Part shown: positions 27,391 to 37,127 of the stretch, one piece after another | Numbering within the stretch: the first letter of the stretch is position 1 | Layout: each line of letters begins with the position of its first letter | Assembly: GCA_012729335.1 (NCBI GenBank) | Contig: JAAYDJ010000035.1 | Span: 372,001-436,000 of the forward strand | Origin: Bacteroidales bacterium | GTDB taxonomy: Bacteria; Bacteroidota; Bacteroidia; Bacteroidales; Prolixibacteraceae | DNA: 64,000 bases | Reading direction: 5' to 3' | Program-made: the position numbers and the translations under genes | The notes under the pieces: model-generated | The model's database searches: none | Told to the model about the DNA's origin: nothing | What the model saw: only the letters and a program-made list of their open reading frames with translations

Positions 27391-30300
27391 ATGCGGTATC
27401 TCCCCACCCTGATCATCAGTCTGCTCCTGGCGGTGGCGTCCCCTGCCGGCGGCACGGGAATTAAAAACATCGGGATTCCCGCCATCCGGAATTTCCCCAG
27501 GGGTCTCTACCGGGCTTCCACACAAAACTGGTCGGTCGTGCAGGACCACCGCGATTTCCTTTATTTCGCCAACAACGACGGCCTCCTGGAATATGATGGG
27601 ACTTACTGGGTATTGCACCAGTTTGTGGAACCGGCCCTCACCAGGTCCCTGGCAACCGACGGCAAAGGCACCCTTTACGCCGGAATGGTCAACGAATTCG
27701 GCATGGTCAGACCCGATGCCCGTGGAAAACTCCAGTTCACCTCCTTCCGGCAGGGACTTCAGGGTTTTCCCAATGACCTCGGAGATATCTGGAGGGTCTT
27801 CGCTACCCCCGAAGGCATTTTCTTCCAGAGTTTCTCCTATCTCTTCCAGTTCAGTCCGCAGGGAGAATTGATCCGCCATTTCTCCTCGCCCGGAAACTTC
27901 AGGTTTTCCTTTCTGGTGCATGGCCGGTTATACCTCCAGGAGATGGGAAGGGGACTTCTGCTGCTGGAAGGGGACCAGCTGGTAAAACTGCCCGGTTTGG
28001 AGTCATTGGTGGACAAGGAGATATGGGCTCTTCTGCCTGGTTATGGAAACCAGTTGATCATCGGCACCTCCGCCCACGGAGTGTTCACTTTTTCAGGAAG
28101 CGGACTGACACCATGGACGACCCCTGCCAACGAACTGTTGCGGTCCCACCAGATTTTCTCGGCCTGCCCCGTGGGGGAGAACAGCCTGGCCTTCGGAACC
28201 ATCCGCGGGGGGGTCGTCATCACCACGGCCACCGGGGAACTGATCCAGCACCTTGACAAAAACAACGGCCTCCAAAACAACACGGTACTGAGCATTACCA
28301 CCGACCGGAAGGGGAATCTCTGGATGGGCCTTGACAACGGCATCGACTTTGCGGAAATCAGTTCTCCCCTCACATTTCTGCACCATCCCGGGGGTTTCGG
28401 CACCGGATATGCGGCTGCCATCCACAACGGATATCTTTACCTGGGAACCAACAACGGGTTGTTTGCCTCCCCCTGGTCCCCGGCCAATACCGGCAGCCAG
28501 CCCTCCTTCCGGCTGGTCCCCCATACCGTGGGGCAGGTATGGCACCTGAGTGTCCACGCAGATCAGCTCCTTTGCGGTCACGACAACGGCACATACCTCG
28601 TCCGCGGTATGGAAGCCACCCGGATCTCCATGGAGAGGGGGGCCTGGACCTTCATCGAACTCTCCCGTCATCCCGGAAAACTCATCGGCGGCACCTATGA
28701 GGGACTTACCCTTTACCAATACCTGCCAGCACTGAAAAGATGGGAATTCGTCAAACTCCTCCCCGGGTTCCGGGAATCCTCACGCGTCATGGAAGAAGAC
28801 CGCGAAGGCAACCTCTGGATGACCCATGGCTTCAAGGGGGCCTTCAAAATCAAACTCAGCGACCAGGCCGACTCCGTCATCCAAACGGAATACTACAACA
28901 CCGAAAAGGGATTTGTCACCAATAATTACATCAACGTATATAAAATCGACAACCAGCCCGTCTTCTCAGCCCGGGAAGGGATCTTTACCTACAATGGGGC
29001 CACCAACCTGTTTGTCCGCGACACCCTGCTGGAAAAACGTTTCGGGACCCACGAGCACATTTCTTATATCAGGCAGGATGAAAAACGGAACATATGGTTC
29101 GTAGCCGGCAACAAACCAGCCCTCCTGAGGTGGGGGGAAGATGGCCGCCATACCCTGGTGAAGGCTCCCTTTGAACTGATTCACAACCATATGGTTGGGG
29201 GATTTGAGATGATTTATCCCTGGAACAATGACCACATCTTTTTCGGACTGGAGAATGGATTTGCCCATTACACCCCTGAACCGGAGGCCTTCGGGGAGTT
29301 GCCCTTCAGGGTATTTATCAGGCGGGTGGAAATCGGAGGAGAGCTCTTCTATTCCGGAAACGGGGAGACACAAAACGCCGATGCCCTTCTCCCCACCTTT
29401 CCCTACAGGGAAAATGCGGTAAGGGTTACCTTTTCAGCCCCCCGTTATGACGGTAAAAAAGAGGTGGAATACAGTTACCGCCTCTCCCGTGGAAGCGGGA
29501 ATGGGTGGTCGCCCTGGTCCCAGTCCACCACCTGCGAGTTCACCAACCTGCGGGAAGGGGAATACCTGTTCACCGTCAGGGCCAGAGATGCCCTGGGCAC
29601 CCTCAGCCCATCCGACACCTTCCGGTTCAGGATCTCCCCGCCATGGTACCGGTCTCACCTGGCCCTGTCAGGCTATCTGCTGCTGGGATTGATGCTGCTC
29701 ACCCTTCTTACCTGGTTTATCCTGCGCCGCATGGAAATCTCCCGCCGCCGTGAACGCCTTCGCCAACTGAGAAACTACCGCTCCAAAGAACAACAATACC
29801 AGCGCGAAGCCCTCATCGCCGAAAAGGAGATCATGAACCTGCGCAATGAAAAACTCAGGGAGAGTATGATCCACCGCGACAAGGAACTCGCCAACCAAAC
29901 CCTTCACCTCATCCGGAAAAACAAATTCCTGGTAAAAATCAAGGAAGAGCTCCGGAAAATGGAAATACAGTCCCGTGACGAGAGCCTGAAAACCAGGCTG
30001 GCCATGCAGATCCGCAGAATCGACAAGGAAATAGACGATGAGAAACAGTGGGAGGTATTTGAAACCGCCTTCGATGAGGTGCATGAGGACTTCCTGGTGC
30101 GCCTCAAAGAACGGTTTCCCGACCTCACCCCCCGGGAAATGCGCCTTTGCGCCTACCTTAAAATGAACATAAGCACCAAAGAGATCTCCACGCTGATGAA
30201 TATATCAGTCAGGGGTGTGGAGATCAGCCGCTACCGTCTTCGCAAAAAACTGGGCATCGGCAGAGAAACCAACCTGACCTCATTTATCCTTGGGCTGTAA
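27391..30300 (+). CDS. Membrane-spanning propeller/Y_Y_Y/LuxR regulator of the GH16 locus
   Basis: This 969-residue regulator has a Sec signal peptide (MRYLPTLIISLLL). A periplasmic beta-propeller of two-component-regulator type follows to about residue 690, with repeated GNLWMGLDNGI-like and GTYEGLTLY blades. A Y_Y_Y domain is at about 690-750, one membrane helix at about 752-778, and a charged coiled coil at about 780-880. It ends in a LuxR-type helix-turn-helix (LTPREMRLCAYL and STKEISTLMNIS, about 900-965). It looks like a hybrid two-component sensor whose kinase and receiver are replaced by a coiled coil. It stands 235 bases upstream of susC on the same strand, so it probably senses glycan in the periplasm and controls that locus directly. 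Confidence 0.9.
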   Translation: MRYLPTLIISLLLAVASPAGGTGIKNIGIPAIRNFPRGLYRASTQNWSVVQDHRDFLYFANNDGLLEYDGTYWVLHQFVEPALTRSLATDGKGTLYAGMVNEFGMVRPDARGKLQFTSFRQGLQGFPNDLGDIWRVFATPEGIFFQSFSYLFQFSPQGELIRHFSSPGNFRFSFLVHGRLYLQEMGRGLLLLEGDQLVKLPGLESLVDKEIWALLPGYGNQLIIGTSAHGVFTFSGSGLTPWTTPANELLRSHQIFSACPVGENSLAFGTIRGGVVITTATGELIQHLDKNNGLQNNTVLSITTDRKGNLWMGLDNGIDFAEISSPLTFLHHPGGFGTGYAAAIHNGYLYLGTNNGLFASPWSPANTGSQPSFRLVPHTVGQVWHLSVHADQLLCGHDNGTYLVRGMEATRISMERGAWTFIELSRHPGKLIGGTYEGLTLYQYLPALKRWEFVKLLPGFRESSRVMEEDREGNLWMTHGFKGAFKIKLSDQADSVIQTEYYNTEKGFVTNNYINVYKIDNQPVFSAREGIFTYNGATNLFVRDTLLEKRFGTHEHISYIRQDEKRNIWFVAGNKPALLRWGEDGRHTLVKAPFELIHNHMVGGFEMIYPWNNDHIFFGLENGFAHYTPEPEAFGELPFRVFIRRVEIGGELFYSGNGETQNADALLPTFPYRENAVRVTFSAPRYDGKKEVEYSYRLSRGSGNGWSPWSQSTTCEFTNLREGEYLFTVRARDALGTLSPSDTFRFRISPPWYRSHLALSGYLLLGLMLLTLLTWFILRRMEISRRRERLRQLRNYRSKEQQYQREALIAEKEIMNLRNEKLRESMIHRDKELANQTLHLIRKNKFLVKIKEELRKMEIQSRDESLKTRLAMQIRRIDKEIDDEKQWEVFETAFDEVHEDFLVRLKERFPDLTPREMRLCAYLKMNISTKEISTLMNISVRGVEISRYRLRKKLGIGRETNLTSFILGL

Positions 30301-30534
30301 GGCCCCCATGGCCCTCACGATGAATTGTTATCAAATCATTTAATTTGGTTATTATACTAATTATTAAATTTTTAGTGGAATCCACGATGTATTTTTGATG
30401 TAATCCACAAACAGGATTGTAGTATCATTTATGTAATCATTTGTTTTTTGATAAAGCGAAACCTCCGTAATTTAGCGCACGCTTTCAAGGCGTTTACAAA
30501 CGAATTGTAAAAACGATGCATTAAAACACGATCT
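30301..30534 (+). promoter_or_regulatory. Regulatory region upstream of susC
   Basis: This AT-rich spacer holds a perfect 11-base palindrome GTGGA-A-TCCAC (30376-30386) and a related half site GTAATCCAC (30401-30409). A weak promoter follows: TTTG at 30447-30450, 17 bases, then TAATTTAG at 30468-30475, one mismatch from the -7 consensus. The dyad is a candidate binding site for the LuxR-type regulator encoded just upstream. Both calls are inference. Confidence 0.4.
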
Positions 30535-33500
30535 ATGAAAAAAGTCATTTTGCTTTATCTGTTCACACTTTTATCCGCGGGGTTATTTGCCCAGGGGATA
30601 AGTGTCTCGGGAAAAGTCACCTCGGCTGAGGACAACCAGCCGCTCCCGGGAGTTTCGGTTGTCGTAAAAGGGACCACAGTGGGGACCATCACCAACTTTG
30701 ACGGGGAGTACACCCTGGCCAATGTGCCGGCCAATGGCACCCTGGTTTATTCCTTTATCGGGATGAGGAGCCAGGAGCTTTCCGTGGACAACCGGCGCAC
30801 CATTGATGTGGTTCTGGAGAGTGATGTCATTGGAGTCGACGAGGTGGTGGTGGTAGGCTACGGGGTCCAGAAAAAGAGTCTGGTCACCGGTGCCATTGCC
30901 AAGGTTGACGGGGAACAGCTCCGGAAGGCCACCGACATGCGGGTAACACAGGCTCTGCAGGGGAAAACTGCAGGGGTGGTGATTGCCAGCAATTCGGGAC
31001 AGCCGGGCGACCAGATTTCGGTGCGTGTACGTGGAACCGGCACCAATGGGGATGCCGAACCCCTGTACATCATCGATGGGTTACCCATGAGCGGTGCCGG
31101 CACCGACTTTCTGAATTCGGGCGACATCGAGTCGATCGAAGTCCTCAAGGATGCGGCCTCGGCAGCCATTTACGGAGCCCGCGGGGCCAACGGCGTGGTG
31201 CTGATCACCACCAAAACCGGCCGCAAGGGAACCAAGCTCACCGTCAATTATGACGGCTATTATGGCGTCCAGAACCCCTGGAAAAAAATCCCCCTGCTCA
31301 ACAGCAGCGAATATGTGATGCTGATCAACGAGGCGGCCCTCAACGGCGGCCAGGATTACGCCTTTACCCCTGCCGATATTGCCGGATTTACCGCCAATAC
31401 CGACTGGCAGGATGAGATGTTCTACTACGATGCCCCCAAGCAAAATCATGCCCTTAATTTCACAGGGGGCAGCGATAAAATTGAATACTCCTCCTCCATT
31501 AACTATTTCAAGCAGGATGGTATTGTGGCCAAGGGCAAGTCCAATTTCGAGAGGATCAGTTATCGCCTGAGCACCAACGCCGATCTGGGAGCCGTCAAGG
31601 TGGGCGGTAACGTCAACCTGGCGGGCATCACCAGCAGAGGGGTGGCCACCAATGACAGGTATGGTACCGGCCTGAACCAGGCCCTGAACATGCCCCCGAT
31701 TGTGCCTGTATACAATGAGGACGGCTCTTATGCCACGCCCGAACAATTCGGGATAGGCATGCAGGAAATCTCCAACCCGGTGGCTCTCCTTGATTATACC
31801 ACCAACTCCAAAACCCGCACCAGCAAACTGATCGGCGGCGTCTTCGGGGAACTCAACTTCGGGAAACTCGCCCAGGCCCTCACCGGACTCACCTTCCGCA
31901 CCTCCTTCGGCGGGGAATTCTCTCTGGTTAACAACGACAACTACACGCCTTTTTATTATCTCGACGCCCTCCACTTCACGGTCACCGACCAGGCGGGTAA
32001 AAGCATGAACCAGTATTCCCGATGGAACTTCGAGAATGTGCTGACCTACGATAAAACCATTGATGCGCACCATTTTACCCTGATGGCCGGGACCACCGCC
32101 TTCAAGGACATGTGGGAAAGCATTTACGGATCGAAAAAGGATGTGATCTTTGATGATTTTGAGCACTCCTACCTTGACAATGCGACGGATCCTGAAAGTG
32201 CCGCCGTGGGTGGCGGAGCTTCGGAGCACACCGTGGCCTCCATTTTCGGTCGTGTCAATTATGACCTGCTCGACCGGTACATGTTTGCCGCCACCCTCCG
32301 CCGCGACGGTTCTTCCCGTTTCGGTTCCGAAAACAAATACGGCTATTTCCCCTCCGCCTCCCTCGGCTGGGTCCTTTCCCGCGAGGAGTTCATGGGAGGC
32401 CTCTCCAACCTGGTTGATATGCTGAAGATACGCGCCAGCTGGGGACAGAACGGAAACGAAAATATCGGTAACTTCGGTTACACCTCGATCATCGGCACAG
32501 GAGCCATTTATTATTTCGGCGACAGCAAAACCCAGTACAACGGCGCCGCACCTTCCAAAATCGCCAATCCCTCCCTGAAATGGGAAACCTCAGAGCAGAC
32601 CAACTTCGGGATTGACCTGATGAAGGCGGGTTTCAGGGCTACCCTTGACTATTACATCAAGACCACCAAGGACTGGCTGGTTACGGCCCCGGTACCCATG
32701 ATGGTGGGGAACTCGGCACCCACCGTGAATGGAGGTTCTGTGCGCAACAGCGGCTTTGAGGCTGAATTCGGGTATCGCAAGAAATTCGGGGATCTCAGTT
32801 TTGACGCATCCATCAACGGTGCGCTCAACAAGAATGAGGTACTCGATATCCGCAACTCCGAGAAAAGGCTGCAGGGAGGTGACGGTGGTTTCGGTCAGGC
32901 TGGGGTCCTCTATGCAGAAGTGGGTAAACCCATGGGTGTTTTCTACGGCATCAAGACCGACGGCATTTTTCAGACCGCCGAGGAAATCACCAGTTATAAG
33001 AACAGCACGGGCGGATTGATTCAGCCCAATGCCAAACCGGGTGACATCAAGTTCATTGACTTCAATGGTGACGGCCAGATTTCCGACGAAGACCGTCAGC
33101 AGATCGGCTCACCTTATCCCGATTTCACGGGGGGTCTTAACCTCAACCTCGAGTGGAAAGGCTTTGACCTGAACATGTTCTGGTATGCCGCACTCGGCCA
33201 GGAGGTCTACAGCGCCACCCGCCGCTACGACATGAACTTCACCAACTTCCCGGCCGAATGGCTCAGCCGCTGGACAGGCCCCGGGACTTCCGACTATTAT
33301 CCGCGGGTGACCTTTGTCGACGACAATGTGAACATGAAAACCGTCAGCGACTTCTTCATCCAGGATGGCAGCTTCGTGCGCCTGCGCAACTCCAGCCTGG
33401 GATATACCCTTCCCAAAAGCCTTACCGACTATGTTAAAATCAGCAGGGTCAGGCTGTATGTCTCCGCAGAAAACCTCTTCACCTTTACCTCCTACAAGGG

Positions 33501-33603
33501 ATACGATCCCGAAATCGGGGGCGGCGTTTTCGATAATGGCATCGACCGCGGGATTTATCCGCAGGCCCGAACCATCCTCGGCGGTATCAGCGTTACCTTT
33601 TAA
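30535..33603 (+). CDS. SusC-family TonB-dependent outer-membrane glycan transporter
   Basis: This 1022-residue SusC/RagA-type receptor imports oligosaccharides across the outer membrane with TonB energy. A signal peptide ends near AGLFAQ. The CarboxypepD_reg-like domain is at about 23-105 (ISVSGKVTSAEDNQPLPGVSV). The plug (about 110-235) holds VRGTGTNGDAEPLYIIDG and AAIYGARGANGVVLITTK. The barrel follows and ends in a terminal Phe (SVTF). It heads an apparent operon with susD, a PKD lipoprotein and GH16 genes; its stop lies 27 bases before susD. The enzyme content suggests a beta-1,3-glucan ligand. Confidence 0.96.
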   Translation: MKKVILLYLFTLLSAGLFAQGISVSGKVTSAEDNQPLPGVSVVVKGTTVGTITNFDGEYTLANVPANGTLVYSFIGMRSQELSVDNRRTIDVVLESDVIGVDEVVVVGYGVQKKSLVTGAIAKVDGEQLRKATDMRVTQALQGKTAGVVIASNSGQPGDQISVRVRGTGTNGDAEPLYIIDGLPMSGAGTDFLNSGDIESIEVLKDAASAAIYGARGANGVVLITTKTGRKGTKLTVNYDGYYGVQNPWKKIPLLNSSEYVMLINEAALNGGQDYAFTPADIAGFTANTDWQDEMFYYDAPKQNHALNFTGGSDKIEYSSSINYFKQDGIVAKGKSNFERISYRLSTNADLGAVKVGGNVNLAGITSRGVATNDRYGTGLNQALNMPPIVPVYNEDGSYATPEQFGIGMQEISNPVALLDYTTNSKTRTSKLIGGVFGELNFGKLAQALTGLTFRTSFGGEFSLVNNDNYTPFYYLDALHFTVTDQAGKSMNQYSRWNFENVLTYDKTIDAHHFTLMAGTTAFKDMWESIYGSKKDVIFDDFEHSYLDNATDPESAAVGGGASEHTVASIFGRVNYDLLDRYMFAATLRRDGSSRFGSENKYGYFPSASLGWVLSREEFMGGLSNLVDMLKIRASWGQNGNENIGNFGYTSIIGTGAIYYFGDSKTQYNGAAPSKIANPSLKWETSEQTNFGIDLMKAGFRATLDYYIKTTKDWLVTAPVPMMVGNSAPTVNGGSVRNSGFEAEFGYRKKFGDLSFDASINGALNKNEVLDIRNSEKRLQGGDGGFGQAGVLYAEVGKPMGVFYGIKTDGIFQTAEEITSYKNSTGGLIQPNAKPGDIKFIDFNGDGQISDEDRQQIGSPYPDFTGGLNLNLEWKGFDLNMFWYAALGQEVYSATRRYDMNFTNFPAEWLSRWTGPGTSDYYPRVTFVDDNVNMKTVSDFFIQDGSFVRLRNSSLGYTLPKSLTDYVKISRVRLYVSAENLFTFTSYKGYDPEIGGGVFDNGIDRGIYPQARTILGGISVTF

Positions 33604-33630
33604 TTCAGCCCACTCTAAAAATTCACCATT

Positions 33631-35226
33631 ATGAAAAACATAAAATTGAATCTGTTGGTAGTCCTGGCGTTGCTGCTCGGCTCCTGTTCCGATGAGTTCC
33701 TGGAACTGGAACCCAAGACCGGCCAGGTGGAAGCCAATTATTACAAAAATGAAGCGCAGGCGTTTCTGGCGGTCACCGCTGTCTACGATGCCTATGCGGT
33801 ACAGAACTGGCAGTTTATTCCCACCATGTCAGATATTTACTCCGACGACGCTTTCTGCGGCGGCTCCGACGTGACCGATATGGCGCAGTGGCAGGATATG
33901 GAAATGTTTAAGATGGAACCCGAGAACAACTCCTCGGCCGACTTGTGGAACCGCTGTTATGCCGGTGTTTACCGCGCCAACCTCTATCTGCAGAAACAGG
34001 AGGGCGTGGAATGGAAAACCGAAGGTTTAAAGGAGAGGCTCGAAGCCGAAGTACTGTTCCTCAGGGCTTATTTGTACTTTGACCTGGTCCGCCACTACGG
34101 ATCGGTGCCGATCATTACTGAAGTGCTTCCCAGCGTGGAGGATTACAAAAACCTGCCGCAGAATACCCCCCAGGAGATTTTCACCCAGGTCGCCACCGAT
34201 CTGCTGAAAGCGATCCCCGCTCTACCGGTGAAGATCGCCTCTACAGAAAAAGGAAGAATCTCCAAAGGTGCCGCCCAGGCTTTGATGGCCCGCTGGTATC
34301 TCTATCATGAAGGCTTTGCCAAACCCGTGCTGGGATTGTCAGCCTGGTCCAATGGCACCACCACCATAGACAAAGCTTATGTCCAGAAAGCCCTCGACGA
34401 AGTGATCGCTTCAAAAGAGTATGACCTGCTGCCCAATTATGCCGACGTATTCAACTGGAATAACCAGAACCACAAAGAATCGCTGCTGGAGATGCAGTAT
34501 TCCGAGAAAGCGCTTTCAGGAGACTGGGGCGGGTGGAACATCAACGGTAACTTTTCCAGCGTATGGCTCAGTGTCAGAAACCCCGTAGGAGATAATGACG
34601 CCGTTTTCCCCGGATGGTCCTTTGCCATTCCAACCTGGAGCCTGGCCGATGAATTCGAAACCGGCGACCCCCGTAAGGACGTCACCCTCTACAACGCCGA
34701 AGAAAGACTGACCTCCTATACGCGGGCGTTCATGAACACCGGCTACTTCAATAAGAAATACATGGCCTGGAAAGCCTATGTGGGTCCCGGCGGTGATCCG
34801 AGTCACAACTTCCCGCGCAACTTCATCGACATGCGCTATGCCGATGTTCTGTTGATGGCTGCTGAGCTCTACCTCACCGACAATCCGACGAAGGCCCTGG
34901 GATACTTCAACCAGGTGCGTACCCGTGCTCTGGGCAGTGGCAAGGCCAAAACCGCGATCACCCTCGACGACATTTACCATGAGCGTCGCGTGGAGTTCGG
35001 GGGAGAAGGGCTCCGCAAATGGGATCTACTGCGCAGGGGACTTACTTATGCCGGTGAAAAAATCAACGCCAGCTTTGTCCTTCCGCAGGGAACCACCAAC
35101 GCCTCCCACTTTGTGGGCCGTGCCTTCAAGGCCGATACCTGGGGTATGTTTCCCATTCCTGCCGGCGAAATCCGCAATGTCAACGCGGGCATGCTGAACC
35201 AGTTTGTTCCTGCTTACAAGAAATAA
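33631..35226 (+). CDS. SusD-family glycan-binding lipoprotein
   Basis: This 531-residue SusD/RagB lipoprotein (lipobox LLGSC, Cys19) forms the lid on the SusC barrel and captures glycan at the cell surface. It has the family start FLELEPKTGQVEANYY and TPR-like helices. The C-terminal core carries RYADVLLMAAELYL and ERRVEFGGEGLRKWDLLRRG, both typical. It follows susC by 27 bases, and a PKD-domain lipoprotein follows it by 39 bases, the usual order in such loci. Confidence 0.95.
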   Translation: MKNIKLNLLVVLALLLGSCSDEFLELEPKTGQVEANYYKNEAQAFLAVTAVYDAYAVQNWQFIPTMSDIYSDDAFCGGSDVTDMAQWQDMEMFKMEPENNSSADLWNRCYAGVYRANLYLQKQEGVEWKTEGLKERLEAEVLFLRAYLYFDLVRHYGSVPIITEVLPSVEDYKNLPQNTPQEIFTQVATDLLKAIPALPVKIASTEKGRISKGAAQALMARWYLYHEGFAKPVLGLSAWSNGTTTIDKAYVQKALDEVIASKEYDLLPNYADVFNWNNQNHKESLLEMQYSEKALSGDWGGWNINGNFSSVWLSVRNPVGDNDAVFPGWSFAIPTWSLADEFETGDPRKDVTLYNAEERLTSYTRAFMNTGYFNKKYMAWKAYVGPGGDPSHNFPRNFIDMRYADVLLMAAELYLTDNPTKALGYFNQVRTRALGSGKAKTAITLDDIYHERRVEFGGEGLRKWDLLRRGLTYAGEKINASFVLPQGTTNASHFVGRAFKADTWGMFPIPAGEIRNVNAGMLNQFVPAYKK

Positions 35227-35265
35227 GCCCGTAAATCTATTGAGAACACCAATAAATTACCAGAA

Positions 35266-37029
35266 ATGAAGAGCTACAAATATAAAATCCTGTTGTGGGC
35301 CATAGCCGTGGCGCTGTTTGCCGCCTGCCAGCCCATGGAAGAAGACAAACCCGATGCCCGGCAGGTGACGCCTCCCGATGCGGCATCGCTTGATTTCTCC
35401 GTCACGCCCCAGGCCGACGGATTCCGCTACGCCCTGCAATTCACCCAGCCCCAGGTTCAGGGGATTTACCAGATCTCGTGGGATATGGGGAACGGTACGG
35501 TCACGACCGGTGATAAAGCCACCGCCTATTACCCCCTGCCGGGCACCTATGCGGTGAAGATGACCATTAAAACCAATATGGGGAGCACCACCAAAGAGAA
35601 GAGCATCACCACCACCAAAACCGACTATTCGATCTTCACCGATCCGGTGATTGTCAACCTGAGTGGCGGGGTGGATGCCCTGGAAGGCAAGACCTGGGCT
35701 GCCGACAGCATGGCCCGCGGCCATATGAGCGTGGGCCAGGCCGGCACCGATGGCACCGGATGGTGGATGGCCAGTCCGCTCGAAAAGAAAGATGCCAAGG
35801 TGATGTATGACGACCGGATCACCTTCAAACTCGACGGATTTAAAGTGATTTATGTCAACCATGGCCAGAGCTTTGTGAAAGGACCGCGCCGTACCGACCC
35901 CGCCTACAGCAACCCGGTCTCCACCACGGGCGACTGGGCCGTCGACTATCCCAATCCCCAGCCGGGAACCTGGTCGGTCGAAAAACGGGGCAGCAAGTAT
36001 TTCCTGAAGCTGTCGGGTCCCACCCCTATCTTTCCGATCTATGACTCGGGTGCCAAGGACGGAGAATATGAGATCGTCTTCATCGATGAGAATTTCCTCG
36101 ATCTCCTCTGCACCGACATCGAAGGAAATGCCTGGAGGACCAAGCTGATCAGGGCCGGTTACGTAAAACCGATGGTAACCCTGGATGCCGCCCTGTCACA
36201 GGAGGCTGCCGTGAACAGCTATAAGGTGACCATTTCGAACGTGGTGATTCCCGATGGGGAATCCATCACCGGCATGAAAGCCGACTTCGGAGACGGCACC
36301 ATCGTGGAATCGGCCGATTACAACGTACCTGCCACCCACACATATATGCGCAAGGGTAATTATACGGTTACCCTGACGGTGATGGCTTCTTCCGGGAATA
36401 TCACCAAAACCTTCCCTGTGGGCATTGCCGCCAACCACCCCGATTATGTCCCCTTCCTGCTTGAGCAGATGGTGATGTACCAGGATTTCAGCGAGGTGGC
36501 CCTGGCCCCGATGCTGGTCCAGGATGGCTCCCTGAGCGTGGTACCCAATCCCGACAAAACCTATCCCAACAAGAGTTCTTTCGTGGCCATGACATCCAAA
36601 ACCAACAACCAGTTTGCCAATGCCTACATGAAACTGCCTCCCGGCTACCGTTTCGACATCCGCACCCAAACAAAATTCAGGGTGATGGTTTACGGAAAAG
36701 CCGGTGATGTGGTGCTCATGAAACTGGAAAACACCGACATGGGCGGTGATGCCTGGTTCACGGGAACCGAAAAACCCTACACCATCAAGAAAGACAATAC
36801 CTGGGAAGTCGCCGAATTTGACTTTGCGGGTGTGCCCGCAGGCTTTGACTGGGGCTGGTGGCCCAATCCCTTCAGGCCCGACGTCACCAAAGACAATGAA
36901 TTCAACCACGACTACTACGACGTGGTCAGGCTCTTCATTAACTCCGGGGTCGGCGAAGGTAGCCATACCCTCTGGTTCGACGAACTGGCAGGCCCCCACG
37001 TCGAAGGACTCAAATCGGCAAAACGCTGA
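35266..37029 (+). CDS. PKD-domain surface glycan-binding lipoprotein
   Basis: This 587-residue lipoprotein (lipobox LFAAC, Cys21) is the third component of the locus, at the place usually held by a SusE-type surface glycan-binding protein. PKD-like beta domains are at about 45-125 (QGIYQISWDMGNGT) and 300-385 (SITGMKADFGDGT). Between them is a lipocalin-like segment (about 135-290). The last 190 residues (about 395-585) form a beta-sandwich with FDWGWWPNPF and LWFDELAG, a carbohydrate-binding pattern. It probably binds the target glucan at the surface; the exact ligand is inferred from the GH16 neighbours. A strong terminator follows it. Confidence 0.82.
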   Translation: MKSYKYKILLWAIAVALFAACQPMEEDKPDARQVTPPDAASLDFSVTPQADGFRYALQFTQPQVQGIYQISWDMGNGTVTTGDKATAYYPLPGTYAVKMTIKTNMGSTTKEKSITTTKTDYSIFTDPVIVNLSGGVDALEGKTWAADSMARGHMSVGQAGTDGTGWWMASPLEKKDAKVMYDDRITFKLDGFKVIYVNHGQSFVKGPRRTDPAYSNPVSTTGDWAVDYPNPQPGTWSVEKRGSKYFLKLSGPTPIFPIYDSGAKDGEYEIVFIDENFLDLLCTDIEGNAWRTKLIRAGYVKPMVTLDAALSQEAAVNSYKVTISNVVIPDGESITGMKADFGDGTIVESADYNVPATHTYMRKGNYTVTLTVMASSGNITKTFPVGIAANHPDYVPFLLEQMVMYQDFSEVALAPMLVQDGSLSVVPNPDKTYPNKSSFVAMTSKTNNQFANAYMKLPPGYRFDIRTQTKFRVMVYGKAGDVVLMKLENTDMGGDAWFTGTEKPYTIKKDNTWEVAEFDFAGVPAGFDWGWWPNPFRPDVTKDNEFNHDYYDVVRLFINSGVGEGSHTLWFDELAGPHVEGLKSAKR

Positions 37030-37053
37030 TCGCTTATTTCTGATTGTATGAAT

Positions 37054-37099
37054 AAGGGGAGGCAGGCAGAGTGCTGTCTGCCTCCCCTATTATTTTTCA
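37054..37099 (+). terminator. Strong terminator inside the GH16 locus
   Basis: GGGGAGGCAG at 37056 pairs with CTGCCTCCCC ending at 37087, followed by TATTATTTTTC. It sits between the PKD lipoprotein stop and the first GH16 gene, so expression of the two GH16 genes needs read-through or a separate promoter. Confidence 0.85.
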
Positions 37100-37127
37100 G
37101 ATTCACCCATACTACCGCATTAAGATC

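Noticed and set aside
31081-32229. 382-codon open frame antisense to susC
   Set aside because: It is a shadow of the SusC barrel region, with a Gly/Val/His-rich peptide typical of antisense reading.
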